A DNA stretch of 64,000 nt from NCBI RefSeq assembly GCF_036010485.1, contig NZ_CP108568.1:186001-250000 (forward strand), read 5' to 3'. The position numbers and the translations under genes were made by a program. The DNA is from Streptomyces sp. NBC_01198. Its GTDB lineage: Bacteria; Actinomycetota; Actinomycetes; Streptomycetales; Streptomycetaceae. Of the stretch, positions 52,690 to 61,295 are shown piece by piece (position 1 is the first letter of the stretch; every line of letters starts with the position of its first letter). The notes below the pieces were generated by a model. That model had not been told where the DNA came from. It was given only the letters and a program-made list of their open reading frames with translations, and ran no database searches.

Positions 52690-54093
52690 GTGCGCGATTT
52701 CGACATACTTGTGATCGGTTCCGGCCCCGGGGGACAGAAGGCGGCCATCGCGGCGGCCAAACTCGGCCGGCGGGCGGCCCTGGTGGACCGCTCCGACCGG
52801 CTCGGCGGGGTGTCCCTGCACACCGGCACCATCCCGTCCAAGACGCTGCGCGAGGCGGTGCTCTACCTCACCGGGCTCAACCAGCGCGATCTGTACGGGC
52901 AGAGTTACCGGCTCAAGGAGGACATCACCGTCGCCGACCTGACGGCCAGGACCCAGCACGTGGTCGGCCGCGAGGTGGACGTGGTCCGCAACCAGCTGTC
53001 CCGCAACCGGATCACGGTGCTCGACGGCACCGGGCGCTTCCTCGACGAGCACACCGTGGCGGTCAGGGACGCCGGCGGCCAGGACCGGGTGCTGACCGCC
53101 GACCACATCGTGATCGCCACCGGGACCAGGCCGGCCCGTCCGGCGTCCGTCGAGTTCGACGACCGCACGGTGATGGACTCCGACAGCGTGCTCAACATGG
53201 AGCGGGTGCCGCGCTCGATGGTCATCGTCGGGGCCGGGGTGATCGGCATGGAGTACGCCTCGATGTTCGCCGCCCTGGGCAGCAGGATCACGGTGGTCGA
53301 ACAGCGCGACGCCATGCTGGACTTCTGCGACGCGGAGATCGTCGAGGCGCTGAAGTACCACCTGCGGGAACTGGCGGTGACCTTCCGCTTCGGCGAGACG
53401 GTGGCGGCGGTCGAGCGGCACGAGCACGGCACCCTGACCCTGCTGGCCAGCGGCAAGAAGATAGCCGCCGACGCGGTGATGTACTCCGCGGGCCGGCAGG
53501 GCCTCACCGACGGGCTCGGCCTGGAGAAGGCGGGGCTGACGGCCGACAAGCGCGGCCGGATCACGGTGGACGGCCACTACCGTACGGCTGTCTCGCACAT
53601 CTACGCGGTCGGCGACGTCATCGGCTTCCCGGCGCTGGCCGCGACCTCGATGGAGCAGGGCCGCAGCGCGGCCTACCACGCGTTCGGCGAACCGGTGCGC
53701 GGGTTGCAGGATCTGCAGCCGATCGGTATCTACACCATTCCGGAGATCAGCTTCCTCGGGCGGACCGAGGACCAGCTCACCGAGGCCTCGGTGCCCTTCG
53801 AGGTGGGGGTGTCCCGCTACCGGGAGCTGGCCCGCGGCCAGATCATGGGCGACGCGCACGGCATGCTCAAGCTGCTGGTCTCGCCCGTCGACCGCAAGCT
53901 GCTTGGCGTGCACTGCTTCGGGACCGGGGCGACCGAGCTGGTCCACATCGGGCACGCGGTGATGGGCTGCGGCGGCACGGTGGACTACCTGGTGGACGCG
54001 GTCTTCAACTACCCGACGCTGGCGGAGTCCTACAAGGTGGCCGCGCTGGACGTGACGAACCGGATCCGGCAGATCGACCAGCTCGGCGACTGA
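52690..54093 (+). CDS. sthA: soluble NAD(P) transhydrogenase
   Basis: A 467-residue flavoprotein of the pyridine nucleotide-disulfide family with FAD motif [18 protein letters not shown] at the N terminus and NAD motif [17 protein letters not shown] near 178. The place of the redox disulfide reads [17 protein letters not shown] without cysteines, the mark of SthA, not of lipoamide dehydrogenase. It transfers hydride between NADPH and NAD in the cytosol, usually to dispose of excess NADPH. GTG start. The genome segment also encodes membrane PntAB, which runs the opposite way. Confidence 0.92.
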   Translation: MRDFDILVIGSGPGGQKAAIAAAKLGRRAALVDRSDRLGGVSLHTGTIPSKTLREAVLYLTGLNQRDLYGQSYRLKEDITVADLTARTQHVVGREVDVVRNQLSRNRITVLDGTGRFLDEHTVAVRDAGGQDRVLTADHIVIATGTRPARPASVEFDDRTVMDSDSVLNMERVPRSMVIVGAGVIGMEYASMFAALGSRITVVEQRDAMLDFCDAEIVEALKYHLRELAVTFRFGETVAAVERHEHGTLTLLASGKKIAADAVMYSAGRQGLTDGLGLEKAGLTADKRGRITVDGHYRTAVSHIYAVGDVIGFPALAATSMEQGRSAAYHAFGEPVRGLQDLQPIGIYTIPEISFLGRTEDQLTEASVPFEVGVSRYRELARGQIMGDAHGMLKLLVSPVDRKLLGVHCFGTGATELVHIGHAVMGCGGTVDYLVDAVFNYPTLAESYKVAALDVTNRIRQIDQLGD

Positions 54094-54142
54094 CCCGCCG
54101 GGCGCCGCGGTCGGTGCCGAACTCCGGTTACGGACAGGGGCA

Positions 54143-54171
54143 TTGACAAGCGGCACCGCCGTGCCAAATAT
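54143..54171 (+). promoter_or_regulatory. consensus promoter for the CebR-controlled glycosidase
   Basis: A perfect -35 TTGACA (54143-54148), 17-base spacer, and -10-like AAATAT (54166-54171). The CebR palindrome begins at the last base of the -10, so it covers the transcription start. Confidence 0.65.
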
Positions 54172-54184
54172 GGGAGCGCTCCCA
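54171..54184 (+). promoter_or_regulatory. perfect CebR box
   Basis: TGGGAGCGCTCCCA is the exact 14-base palindrome known as the operator of CebR, the LacI-family cellobiose-responsive repressor of cellulose use in Streptomyces. It sits 50 bases before the preferred GTG and next to the -10, so cellobiose should relieve repression of the glycosidase. Confidence 0.9.
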
Positions 54185-54234
54185 CACGTTCGCGCGCCAC
54201 CCCCCACATCCGCCTCGCGAAGGTGAGACCTCCC

Positions 54235-56322
54235 GTGCGCCCTGGCATTTCGATCGGCTCGGCCCCCCTGCGCAGACGGTTCGCCGTCGGTGCCTCCGTC
54301 CTGGCACTCGGCGCCGCGCTGCTGGCCGGCGGCGGGACCGCCCTGGCCGACCCCGGCGACCCGGCCGCCTCCGCGGTGGACGTCACGGTGAACGCCGCCG
54401 AAGGCCAGGGCACCATCCCCGGCACCGCCTACGGTCTCAACAGCGCCGTGTGGGACGCCCAGATGAACGCCCCGCAGGTCCAGAACCTGCTGTCGGCCGC
54501 GAACATCGGCATGCTGCGCTACCCCGGCGGCTCCTACGGGGACATCTACCACTGGCAGGACAACTCCGCGCCGGGCGGTTACGTGGCCCCCGGCACCGAC
54601 TTCGACGCCTTCATGGGCACCGTCAAGAAGATCGGCGCCCAGCCGATCCTGATCGCCAACTACGGTTCCGGCACCCCCCAGGAGGCCGCCGGCTGGGTGC
54701 GCTACGCCAACGTCACCCAGCACTACGGCGCGAAATACTGGGAGATCGGCAACGAGCTGTACGGCAACGGCCATTACGGCAGCGGATGGGAGACCGACAC
54801 CCACGCCGACACCTCCCCCGCCGCCTACGCGCGCAACGTCGCCGACTACGCCACGGCCATGAAGGCGGTCGACCCCTCGGTCAAGATCGGCGCGGTCCTG
54901 ACGCTGCCCGGCAACTGGCCGGACGGGGTGATGGCCGCCGGGGAGAGCGCCGACTGGAACCACACCGTCATCCCGCTGATCGCGGGCAAGGCCGACTTCG
55001 TCATCGTGCACTGGTACCCGGGCGGCTCGGACGCCGCTGGCATGCTCAACACCCCCTCCCAGCTCGCCGGTGAACTCGCCCAGCTGCACGACCAGCTGGA
55101 CGCGGCAGGCGTCGCGGACCTGCCGATCGCGCTGACCGAGCTGAACTCCAACGTCTTCGAGGACACCCAGCCCAACGCGCTCTTCGGCGCCGACGCGTAT
55201 CTGACCGCGCTGCAGAGCGGCGTCTTCACGGTGGACTGGTGGGACACCCACAACGGCCCCGGCAGCATCAGCACCGCGCCGGACGGCGCCACCGACTACA
55301 ACGACTACGGCATCCTCTCCAGCGGCACCTGCGTCGGCGCGGTGTGCGAGCCGCCGCTGAACACCCCGTTCGCGCCGTACCACGCCATCTCGATGCTCAG
55401 CCACCTCGGCACGCCGGGCGACCAGCTGGTCGCCGCGGACAGCGGCGGCCCGCTGGTGGCAGCGCACGCGGTGCACCGGGCCGACGGCGACCTGAGCGTG
55501 ATGCTGATCAACAAGGATCCCGCGCACTCGCAGACCGTCGCACTGCACTACGCCGGCTTCACCCCCGACGGCTCGGCGGCGACCGTGGACACCTTCCGCG
55601 ACCAGGCCACCGCGATCGACAGCACCACCGCGGCCGACACCGGGACCTGGACCCTGCCGCCGTACTCGATCACCACGGTGACCGTGCACCCGAAGTCCGG
55701 TACGTCCGCTGCCCTCTCGGCGCCGGGCGCGCCGAAGGTCACCGCCGCCGGCGCCACCAGCGCCACCGTCAGCTGGACCCCGTCGACCGGCGGCAAGGTC
55801 GACCGCTACGAGGTCTACCGGCAGGTCGGCGGCACCAGCGAGCTGCTGGCCGGCAGCACAGGCACCTCGGTGACCGTGCACAACCTGACCCCGGGCAGCA
55901 CCTTCACCTGGAACGTCCTGGCCAGGGACTCCGCCGGCCGGCTGTCCCGGCCCTCGGACCCGGTCACGGTACGCACCGGGACGCCGCAGGACGCGCCCTG
56001 CACGGTCTCCTACGACCTGACGGGCGGCTGGGGCAACGGCTTCAACGCCAGCGTGACGGTCACCAACACCGGCCCCACCCCGATCACCGGCTGGACGCTG
56101 GCCTTCACATTCCCCAGCAGCGGCGAGTCGGTCAGCGGCTACTGGAACGCCGTGCTCACCAGCCAGGGCACCCATGTGGTGGCGACTCCGGTGGACTGGA
56201 ACGGCACGCTGGCCGCGAACGGCGGCAACTCGGCGACCTTCGGCTTCACCGGCGCCAACAACGGCGCGTATCAGGACCCGACGGTCTTCACCCTCAACGG
56301 GGCGGTCTGCACGACCCTGTGA
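54235..56322 (+). CDS. secreted clan-A glycoside hydrolase with FN3 and CBM2 modules
   Basis: A 695-residue exported enzyme. Signal peptide ends near LAGGGTALADP. The catalytic (beta/alpha)8 domain (about 50-450) resembles alpha-L-arabinofuranosidases/GH51- or GH39-like enzymes: acid/base Glu174 in EIGNELYG and nucleophile Glu302 in LTELNSN. A fibronectin III module lies at about 485-570 and a CBM2 cellulose-binding module at about 580-695, with the two end cysteines and surface Trp in GYWNA and VDWNG. It should work on plant cell-wall polysaccharide. GTG 54235 is preferred by spacing from AAGG; GTG 54223 is also possible. Confidence 0.87.
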   Translation: MRPGISIGSAPLRRRFAVGASVLALGAALLAGGGTALADPGDPAASAVDVTVNAAEGQGTIPGTAYGLNSAVWDAQMNAPQVQNLLSAANIGMLRYPGGSYGDIYHWQDNSAPGGYVAPGTDFDAFMGTVKKIGAQPILIANYGSGTPQEAAGWVRYANVTQHYGAKYWEIGNELYGNGHYGSGWETDTHADTSPAAYARNVADYATAMKAVDPSVKIGAVLTLPGNWPDGVMAAGESADWNHTVIPLIAGKADFVIVHWYPGGSDAAGMLNTPSQLAGELAQLHDQLDAAGVADLPIALTELNSNVFEDTQPNALFGADAYLTALQSGVFTVDWWDTHNGPGSISTAPDGATDYNDYGILSSGTCVGAVCEPPLNTPFAPYHAISMLSHLGTPGDQLVAADSGGPLVAAHAVHRADGDLSVMLINKDPAHSQTVALHYAGFTPDGSAATVDTFRDQATAIDSTTAADTGTWTLPPYSITTVTVHPKSGTSAALSAPGAPKVTAAGATSATVSWTPSTGGKVDRYEVYRQVGGTSELLAGSTGTSVTVHNLTPGSTFTWNVLARDSAGRLSRPSDPVTVRTGTPQDAPCTVSYDLTGGWGNGFNASVTVTNTGPTPITGWTLAFTFPSSGESVSGYWNAVLTSQGTHVVATPVDWNGTLAANGGNSATFGFTGANNGAYQDPTVFTLNGAVCTTL

Positions 56323-56327
56323 GCCTG

Positions 56328-56357
56328 CGGCCCGGTGGCTGCGCCGCCACCGGGCCG
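56328..56357. terminator. 12-bp hairpin after the glycosidase gene
   Basis: CGGCCCGGTGGC and GCCACCGGGCCG pair perfectly with a 6-base loop, five bases after the stop codon. First of two stacked hairpins at this convergent junction. Confidence 0.75.
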
Positions 56358-56364
56358 TACGACC

Positions 56365-56409
56365 GCCGGCCGCGCCCGGCGCCTGTCAGGGGCGCCGGGC
56401 GCGGCCGGC
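56365..56409. terminator. 19-bp hairpin before the PHP gene end
   Basis: Arms 56365-56383 and 56391-56409 pair perfectly over 19 bases with a 7-base loop. It ends four bases before the PHP stop, so it mainly serves the minus-strand gene. Confidence 0.78.
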
Positions 56410-56413
56410 CCGC

Positions 56414-57448
56414 TCACACCCCGGGACCGGGCGGCACCTGCCGGGTCCTGGTCCAGCCCAGCAGGTCCTCCGCGGTCCAGGTGGTGACGATCCGCGCGGC
56501 CGGGATGCCGGCCTCCTCGGCGCGGGCGCAGCCGTGGATCTGCCAGTCGAGCTGGCCCGGCGCATGGGCGTCGCTGTCGATCGAGAACAGCGTGCCCGCG
56601 TCCCTGGCCAGCGCCAGCAGGCGGCGCGGCGGGTCGAGGCGCTGCGGGCTGCTGTTGATCTCCACGGCGGTGCCGGCCGCCGCGCACGCGGCGAAGACAG
56701 CGGCGGCGTCGAAGGTCGACTCGGGGCGCTTGCGGCCGCCGATGAGCCGTCCCGTGCAGTGCCCGAGCACATCGACCAGCGGGTTGCCGGCCGCGGCCAC
56801 CAGCCGGCGGGTGAAGGTGGGCGCGGCCATCCGCAGTTCGGAGTGGGCCGAGGCGACGACGACGTCGAGCCGGTCGAGCAGGTCGTCCTCCTGGTCCAGC
56901 GAGCCGTCCGGCAGGATGTCGCACTCGATACCGGTGAGCAGCCGGAAGGGCGCCAGCCGGATGTTGAGGTCGGCGACCACGTCCAGCTGGCGGCGGAGCC
57001 GGTCGGCGGTCAGCCCGCGGGCGATCCGTAGCCGCGGCGAGTGGTCGGTGAGCACCGCCCACTGGTGCCCGGCGGCCCGGGCGGCCAGCGCCATCACCTC
57101 GATCGGGCTGCCGCCGTCGGACCAGTCGGAGTGCAGATGGCAGTCGCCGCGCAGGGCCGCCCGCAGCGCGGCGCCACCGCCGGCGAGCGGGCCGCCGCTG
57201 TCCCGTTCGAGGTCCGCCAGATAGCCGGGGGTACGGCCGGCGGCCGCCTCGGCGAGCACCGTGCCGGTGGTGGCTCCGATGCCCTTGAGATCGGTGAAGC
57301 GGCCGCCGGCCGTCCGCTGCTCCAGTTCGGCGGGCGGCAGCGCGGACAGCACGGCGGCGGCGTTACGGAAGGCCCTGATGCGGTAGACGGGCGCGTCGGC
57401 GCGTTCCAGCAGGAACGCGATCCGCTCCAGTGCCTCGATCGGCTCCAT
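56414..57448 (-). CDS. PHP domain metal-dependent phosphoesterase (PolX-type without polymerase)
   Basis: A 344-residue protein: N-terminal helix-hairpin-helix-like segment (EALERIAFLLERADAPVYRIRAFRNAA, LKGIGATTGTVLAEA), then a PHP phosphoesterase domain from about residue 103 (GDCHLHSDWSDGG, LTDHSPRL, TGIECDILPDG, SAHSELRM, DSDAHAPGQL), which supplies the trinuclear metal ligands. The layout equals the ends of bacterial PolX with the polymerase nucleotidyl-transferase domain missing. It could be a DNA 3'-5' exonuclease or histidinol-phosphatase-like enzyme. Start ATG places the first helix at residue 1. Confidence 0.85.
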   Translation of the reverse strand: MEPIEALERIAFLLERADAPVYRIRAFRNAAAVLSALPPAELEQRTAGGRFTDLKGIGATTGTVLAEAAAGRTPGYLADLERDSGGPLAGGGAALRAALRGDCHLHSDWSDGGSPIEVMALAARAAGHQWAVLTDHSPRLRIARGLTADRLRRQLDVVADLNIRLAPFRLLTGIECDILPDGSLDQEDDLLDRLDVVVASAHSELRMAAPTFTRRLVAAAGNPLVDVLGHCTGRLIGGRKRPESTFDAAAVFAACAAAGTAVEINSSPQRLDPPRRLLALARDAGTLFSIDSDAHAPGQLDWQIHGCARAEEAGIPAARIVTTWTAEDLLGWTRTRQVPPGPGV

Positions 57449-57517
57449 GCACTCCGGTTTCCCGGTCGGGCCTGCCGCGTAACCGCCCGGCCGCCCGGGT
57501 CACACGTTCGGGACGGG

Positions 57518-58348
57518 TCAGACGTTCGGCACGTGCAGCGCGTCCCAGGTCTCCTTGCCGGGCGGCCACTTCAGCGCGGAGCCCGTCCAGCCCTTGTGGT
57601 GGTCGGTGTTGTACTTGCGCTGCCACGCCTCGTAGGAGGCCACGTCACCCGAGCCGATGACGTCCTTGTTGGCGGTGCTGGTGTAGTGGTCGCAGCCGAC
57701 GGCGACCAGCCGGTCGTGCATGGCGGCCACGATCGGCGACCGGCGCCCGGTGGTGAACCAGCCGGCGCCGGGAAAGGGCTCGTAGCGCGGCTTGGCGCCC
57801 TTGGCGGCCCAGGTCCGCAGCGCGCCGGGGCTGGCGAAGTTCCCGACGTTGCGGTCCACACCGCCGGCCGAGCTGTACTGGTGGAAGAGCCAGGGGTGCT
57901 CGACCCTCGGATGGCCCGCGGGCGCCGAGGGGTCGGCGATCCACAGGCCGTCGGCGCAGAAGGACGTGCTGTCGCGGTTCAGCCAGAAGTCCCGGTTGCA
58001 GTAGAGGATCACCCGGTGCTCGGGCGCCTTGGCCTGGACGTGCCGCAGCCAGGCGTCCTTGTCGGCGCCCGACACGCCGGTGTCCTCCCAGTCGAAGGCC
58101 AGCACGTCGCCGGCCTGCGCGCCGGCGTGCGCGAGGAAGTAGTCGGCCTGCGCGGTCGACGATCCGGCCCGGGCGAAGTGGTAGTGGCCGACGACCAGGC
58201 CGTGGGCCCGGCCGGTGGCGACCTGTGCCGCGTGCTTGGGGTTGAGGTAGCTGGACCCCTCGGTGGCCTTGACCATCACGAAGTCCAGGCCGCTGGTGCT
58301 GTAGTCGCTGCTCTGGTACGAGGCGACATCGATTCCGTTGACCGTCAC
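57518..58348 (-). CDS. GH25 lysozyme-like protein with C-terminal wall-binding-like module
   Basis: A 276-residue protein. Residues 1-190 are a GH25 muramidase domain (NGIDVASYQ, VMVKATEGSSYLNPKHA, GHYHFAR, and acidic LAFDWEDTG). The C-terminal 80 residues (WFTTGRRSPIVAAMHDRLVAVGC, YEAWQRKYNTDH) resemble a peptidoglycan-binding module of actinomycete muralytic enzymes. It would cleave muramyl-glucosaminyl bonds, yet there is no signal peptide. GTG is preceded by GAGAGGACCACC. Ten bases separate it from the upstream DUF4232 lipoprotein gene, so they likely form one unit. Confidence 0.86.
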   Translation of the reverse strand: MTVNGIDVASYQSSDYSTSGLDFVMVKATEGSSYLNPKHAAQVATGRAHGLVVGHYHFARAGSSTAQADYFLAHAGAQAGDVLAFDWEDTGVSGADKDAWLRHVQAKAPEHRVILYCNRDFWLNRDSTSFCADGLWIADPSAPAGHPRVEHPWLFHQYSSAGGVDRNVGNFASPGALRTWAAKGAKPRYEPFPGAGWFTTGRRSPIVAAMHDRLVAVGCDHYTSTANKDVIGSGDVASYEAWQRKYNTDHHKGWTGSALKWPPGKETWDALHVPNV

Positions 58349-58358
58349 GGTGGTCCTC

Positions 58359-59063
58359 TCAGTGCACGGGGCCGACGCCGAAGGTGTCGCCGCAGACGAC
58401 CGGGTTCGACGTGGCAAGGGTCATGGAGTCCGTCGATCCCGGCGGGTAGACCATGATCAGGGTCGGCTTGCGCCAGCAGCTGTCGCCCTTCACTCCCTGG
58501 TTGAGGGTGTGCAGGTCGGCCTCGACGGTCCGACCCGGTGCGATCCGCACGGCGGCCGGCTTGCGGCCTTCGCGGCCGGCGGGCTTGCCGATCACGCTGC
58601 CGTCGCCGCGCAGCAGCGAGACGCCGGGAAAGCCGTCGAGGGTGCAGGTGTGCGACGAGGTGTTGGTGAAGTCCAGAGGGTAGTAGATGTTGCCCGCCCC
58701 GGGGTCGCCACGGCCCAAGGTCATCTTCAGCCCGGTGACGGTGCATCGGGCGACCGCGGCCCGCGGCCGGGCGGCGCCTGAGGTCGCGGCGGGCGGCGCG
58801 GTGCCGGCGGACGAGGGCGGCGCGGTGCCGGTCGCGCCGTTGGCGGCGTCGCCGGTCGCCTCCTCCGGACTGCCGGGCAGCGCCACCGCGGCGGAGGACG
58901 AGGGTGCGCCTGTGGAGCCCGCCGGCGAGCCGGAGGCGGCACCGTCGCCGCAGCCGGCTGCGGCCGCGGACAGCAGCACCACGGTCGCCGCGACGAGGAC
59001 GGTCCTGCGGCGCCGCACCCGGAGCGGGTCGGCGGTCGCGGGACGCTGTGACGAGATAGGCAT
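58359..59063 (-). CDS. DUF4232 lipoprotein
   Basis: A 234-residue lipoprotein: basic N terminus RVRRRRTV, hydrophobic core and lipobox AAAGC near residue 38, a Ser/Ala/Gly-rich linker, then a DUF4232 domain (ARCTVTGLKMTLGRGDPGAGN, NTSSHTCTLDGFPGVSLL, MVYPPGSTDS) with four cysteines. This is the third DUF4232 protein in the window and clearly divergent from the pair near 36 kb. It sits 10 bases ahead of a GH25 muramidase, so a cell-envelope role is likely. Function of the domain is unknown. Confidence 0.82.
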   Translation of the reverse strand: MPISSQRPATADPLRVRRRRTVLVAATVVLLSAAAAGCGDGAASGSPAGSTGAPSSSAAVALPGSPEEATGDAANGATGTAPPSSAGTAPPAATSGAARPRAAVARCTVTGLKMTLGRGDPGAGNIYYPLDFTNTSSHTCTLDGFPGVSLLRGDGSVIGKPAGREGRKPAAVRIAPGRTVEADLHTLNQGVKGDSCWRKPTLIMVYPPGSTDSMTLATSNPVVCGDTFGVGPVH

Positions 59064-59193
59064 ACTGCTCGATTGCTCACCGTCGGCCCGTTTCGAACCT
59101 CCGAAGCCCGAATTGTTGCTGTCTCAGCACATTGTCACCGGGAGGAACACCGGAATCAGCACACCCATGCGAACCGCGAACGTGCGTACGCCA

Positions 59194-59961
59194 TCAGTCC
59201 CGTTCGCCGTCCTGCTTGTCTCCCTTGTCTCTCTTGTCCCCCGCACGCCGCTCGCGCCCCTCGTGCTCCTCGCGTCCCTCCTCGTCGCCGTTCCCCTCGT
59301 CGCTGTCGCCGTCGCTGTCGCTGTCGCCGTCGCCGACGTCGTGACCGCCGCCACCGCGACGTGCACCGCGGTGGCGGCGGATCTCCCAGACGACCAGCGC
59401 GGCGACCACGATCACCGCCACCGTGATGGCCACCGCCGTTCCCGCGGTCTTCTCGACCCGCTTGTACGCGGTGCCCGCGAAGTACCCCAGCAAGGTGAAG
59501 CCGACGCCCCAGACCAGCCCGCCGAGCGCGTTGAACAGCAGGAACGTCCGGTAGGGCATCCGGGAGATCCCGGCGAGGGCGGGCATCAGGGCACGGAAGA
59601 AGGCGATGAAGCGGCCGAGGAAGACCGCCGACGGCCCGCGCCTGCGGATGAAGTCACTGGCCTGGTCGATCCGCGCCTCGTGTCCGCGCAGCGCCTTGGT
59701 CTGCAGGATGCGCGGCCCGAAGCGCCGGCCGACCTCGTAACCGATCGAGTCCCCTGCGACCGCCGCCACCACGACCACCGCGGCCAGCCAGTAGACGGAC
59801 ACCCGTCCCTGCCCGGCGACCACCCCGCCCAGCACCACCGCGGTCTCGCCGGGCAGCACGAAGCCGAAGAAGAGCGCGTCCTCGCAGAAGACCAGGGCGG
59901 CCACGACCGTGTAGACCACGGGCCCTGAGGAGTGCGACAGCCAGTCGGTGATGGAGTGCAT
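59194..59961 (-). CDS. DedA family membrane protein
   Basis: A 255-residue DedA protein with about five hydrophobic segments and the family signatures VYTVVAALVFCEDALFFGFVLPGET, GDSIGYEVGRRFG and FIRRRGPSAVFLGRF-type arginines (GRFIAFFRALMPALAG). DedA proteins act as lipid scramblases/undecaprenyl-phosphate recyclers in the inner membrane. After residue 210 there is an unusual charged tail made of Asp-Ser/Asp-Gly repeats then mixed Glu/Arg/Lys/Asp. The ATG (MHSITDW) is preferred; an upstream one would add 24 non-conserved residues. Confidence 0.88.
   Translation of the reverse strand: MHSITDWLSHSSGPVVYTVVAALVFCEDALFFGFVLPGETAVVLGGVVAGQGRVSVYWLAAVVVVAAVAGDSIGYEVGRRFGPRILQTKALRGHEARIDQASDFIRRRGPSAVFLGRFIAFFRALMPALAGISRMPYRTFLLFNALGGLVWGVGFTLLGYFAGTAYKRVEKTAGTAVAITVAVIVVAALVVWEIRRHRGARRGGGGHDVGDGDSDSDGDSDEGNGDEEGREEHEGRERRAGDKRDKGDKQDGERD
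59299..59340 (-). repeat. hexamer repeat coding the DedA acidic tail
   Basis: Repeats of GTCGCT/GTCGCC on the plus strand encode alternating Asp-Ser and Asp-Gly in the DedA C-terminal tail. Such tracts can change length by slippage. Confidence 0.6.
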
Positions 59962-60063
59962 GAGCCGAGCCTTCCCGCTGCGGCGCGTCCCGCACGGCAA
60001 ACCGCACGGTGACGCGCCAGCGAGTTCGCGCAATGGGCCCCGGGGAGGCGCCCCGGCGGGATG

Positions 60064-60981
60064 TCAGGGCTGCAGCCGGGACTGTGCCGCCGCGTCCTCA
60101 CCGGCCTCCAGCAGGTTGGCGGCGGCGCCGACGATCAGCGGGTCGGGGGTGCCGACGACCTCGTCGTCGCGGTCGGTGTAGGGGAAGCGGGCCAGCACGC
60201 TGCGCATCGCCTCGACCCGGGCGCGCTTCTTGTCGTTGCTCTTGACCACCGTCCAGGGCGCGTACTCGGTGTCCGTGTCGTGGAACATCGCGACCTTCGC
60301 CTCGGTGTAGTCGTCCCACCGGTCGAGCGAGGCGAGGTCCATCGGGCTGAGCTTCCACTGCCGCACCGGGTCGACCTGCCGGATGGTGAAGCGGGTGCGC
60401 TGCTCGTCGCGCGACACGGAGAACCAGAACTTCACCAGGGCGATCCCGTCGTCCACCAGCATCCGCTCGAAGCCGGGTGCCTGCCTCATGAAGCGGTGGT
60501 ACTCGTCGTCGGTGCAGAAGCCCATGACCCGCTCGACGCCGGCCCGGTTGTACCAGGACCGGTCGAAGAGCACGATCTCACCCGCGGTGGGCAGATGGGC
60601 GGCGTAGCGCTGGAAATACCACTGCCCACTCTCCCGCTCAGTGGGCTTCTCCAGCGCCACCACCCGGGCGCCGCGCGGGTTGAGGTGCTCGATGAAGCGC
60701 TTGATGGTGCCGCCCTTGCCCGCGGCGTCCCGGCCCTCGAAGAGGATGACGAGCCGCTGCCCCGTCTCCTTGACCCAGCTCTGCAGCTTGAGCAGCTCTA
60801 TCTGCTGCAGCCGCTTGTGCACCTCGTACTCGGGCCGCTCCATCCGGGCGTCGTAGGGGTAGTTCTCCCGCCAGGTGTCCACGACACTGCCGTCGGGGCG
60901 CACCAGCACCGGGTCGTCCTGGTCGGTGTAGTCGACCCGCATCCCCGCGAGGAGTGCCGCTCCGGAGTCCGTGCTCACCAT
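60064..60981 (-). CDS. polyphosphate kinase 2 (single-domain PPK2)
   Basis: A 305-residue PPK2 with Walker A FEGRDAAGKGGTIKR near residue 80-94, the lid/Walker B region IVLFDRSWYNRAGVERVMGF and the conserved WKLSPMDLASLDRWDDYTEAK. It transfers phosphate between polyphosphate and nucleotides, class I type by length. It is close to a PiT phosphate importer on the same strand. Start ATG is the first codon after CAAAGGCAGTACCC-like sequence (the reverse of 60985), a fair ribosome site. Confidence 0.9.
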   Translation of the reverse strand: MVSTDSGAALLAGMRVDYTDQDDPVLVRPDGSVVDTWRENYPYDARMERPEYEVHKRLQQIELLKLQSWVKETGQRLVILFEGRDAAGKGGTIKRFIEHLNPRGARVVALEKPTERESGQWYFQRYAAHLPTAGEIVLFDRSWYNRAGVERVMGFCTDDEYHRFMRQAPGFERMLVDDGIALVKFWFSVSRDEQRTRFTIRQVDPVRQWKLSPMDLASLDRWDDYTEAKVAMFHDTDTEYAPWTVVKSNDKKRARVEAMRSVLARFPYTDRDDEVVGTPDPLIVGAAANLLEAGEDAAAQSRLQP

Positions 60982-61008
60982 GGGTACTGCCTTTCGCCGT
61001 TCAGGCCG

Positions 61009-61239
61009 TCAGTGGAACTGGGGAATGATCAGATACAGCCCGTAGAGCACCGCGGCCGCGCACACCGCGAAGCACGCGCCCGCGGCGGTGGCCTGTGCCG
61101 TACCGCCCAGGCCCGCGCCGCGGGCCTCGTCGCGGCCGGCCAGCGCGCGGACGCCCAGCGCGAAGAGCACCACCACCGCGACGGTGGCACCGAAGCTCAC
61201 CACGGCGACCTCACCCAGGGATCCCCACTTCACGTCCAT
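61009..61239 (-). CDS. small membrane protein next to PiT transporter
   Basis: A 76-residue protein with two hydrophobic helices, about 8-28 (LGEVAVVSFGATVAVVVLFAL) and 50-72 (AAGACFAVCAAAVLYGLYLI), joined by a charged loop GRDEARG. It lies between PPK2 and the PiT gene on the same strand, 56 bases downstream of the transporter gene. This small protein is often seen beside PiT genes in Streptomyces, which suggests an accessory role, but no function is proven. Confidence 0.75.
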   Translation of the reverse strand: MDVKWGSLGEVAVVSFGATVAVVVLFALGVRALAGRDEARGAGLGGTAQATAAGACFAVCAAAVLYGLYLIIPQFH

Positions 61240-61295
61240 ACGCCACTCCCGGTCCGTTGCTTTCCCTTGTACCCGCTGATGGTCATCTGGTGCGC

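Noticed and set aside
52639..56175. A 1178-codon minus-strand frame opposite sthA and the glycosidase.
   Set aside because: Typical antisense artefact of GC-rich codon bias; no domain, and it opposes two well-supported genes.
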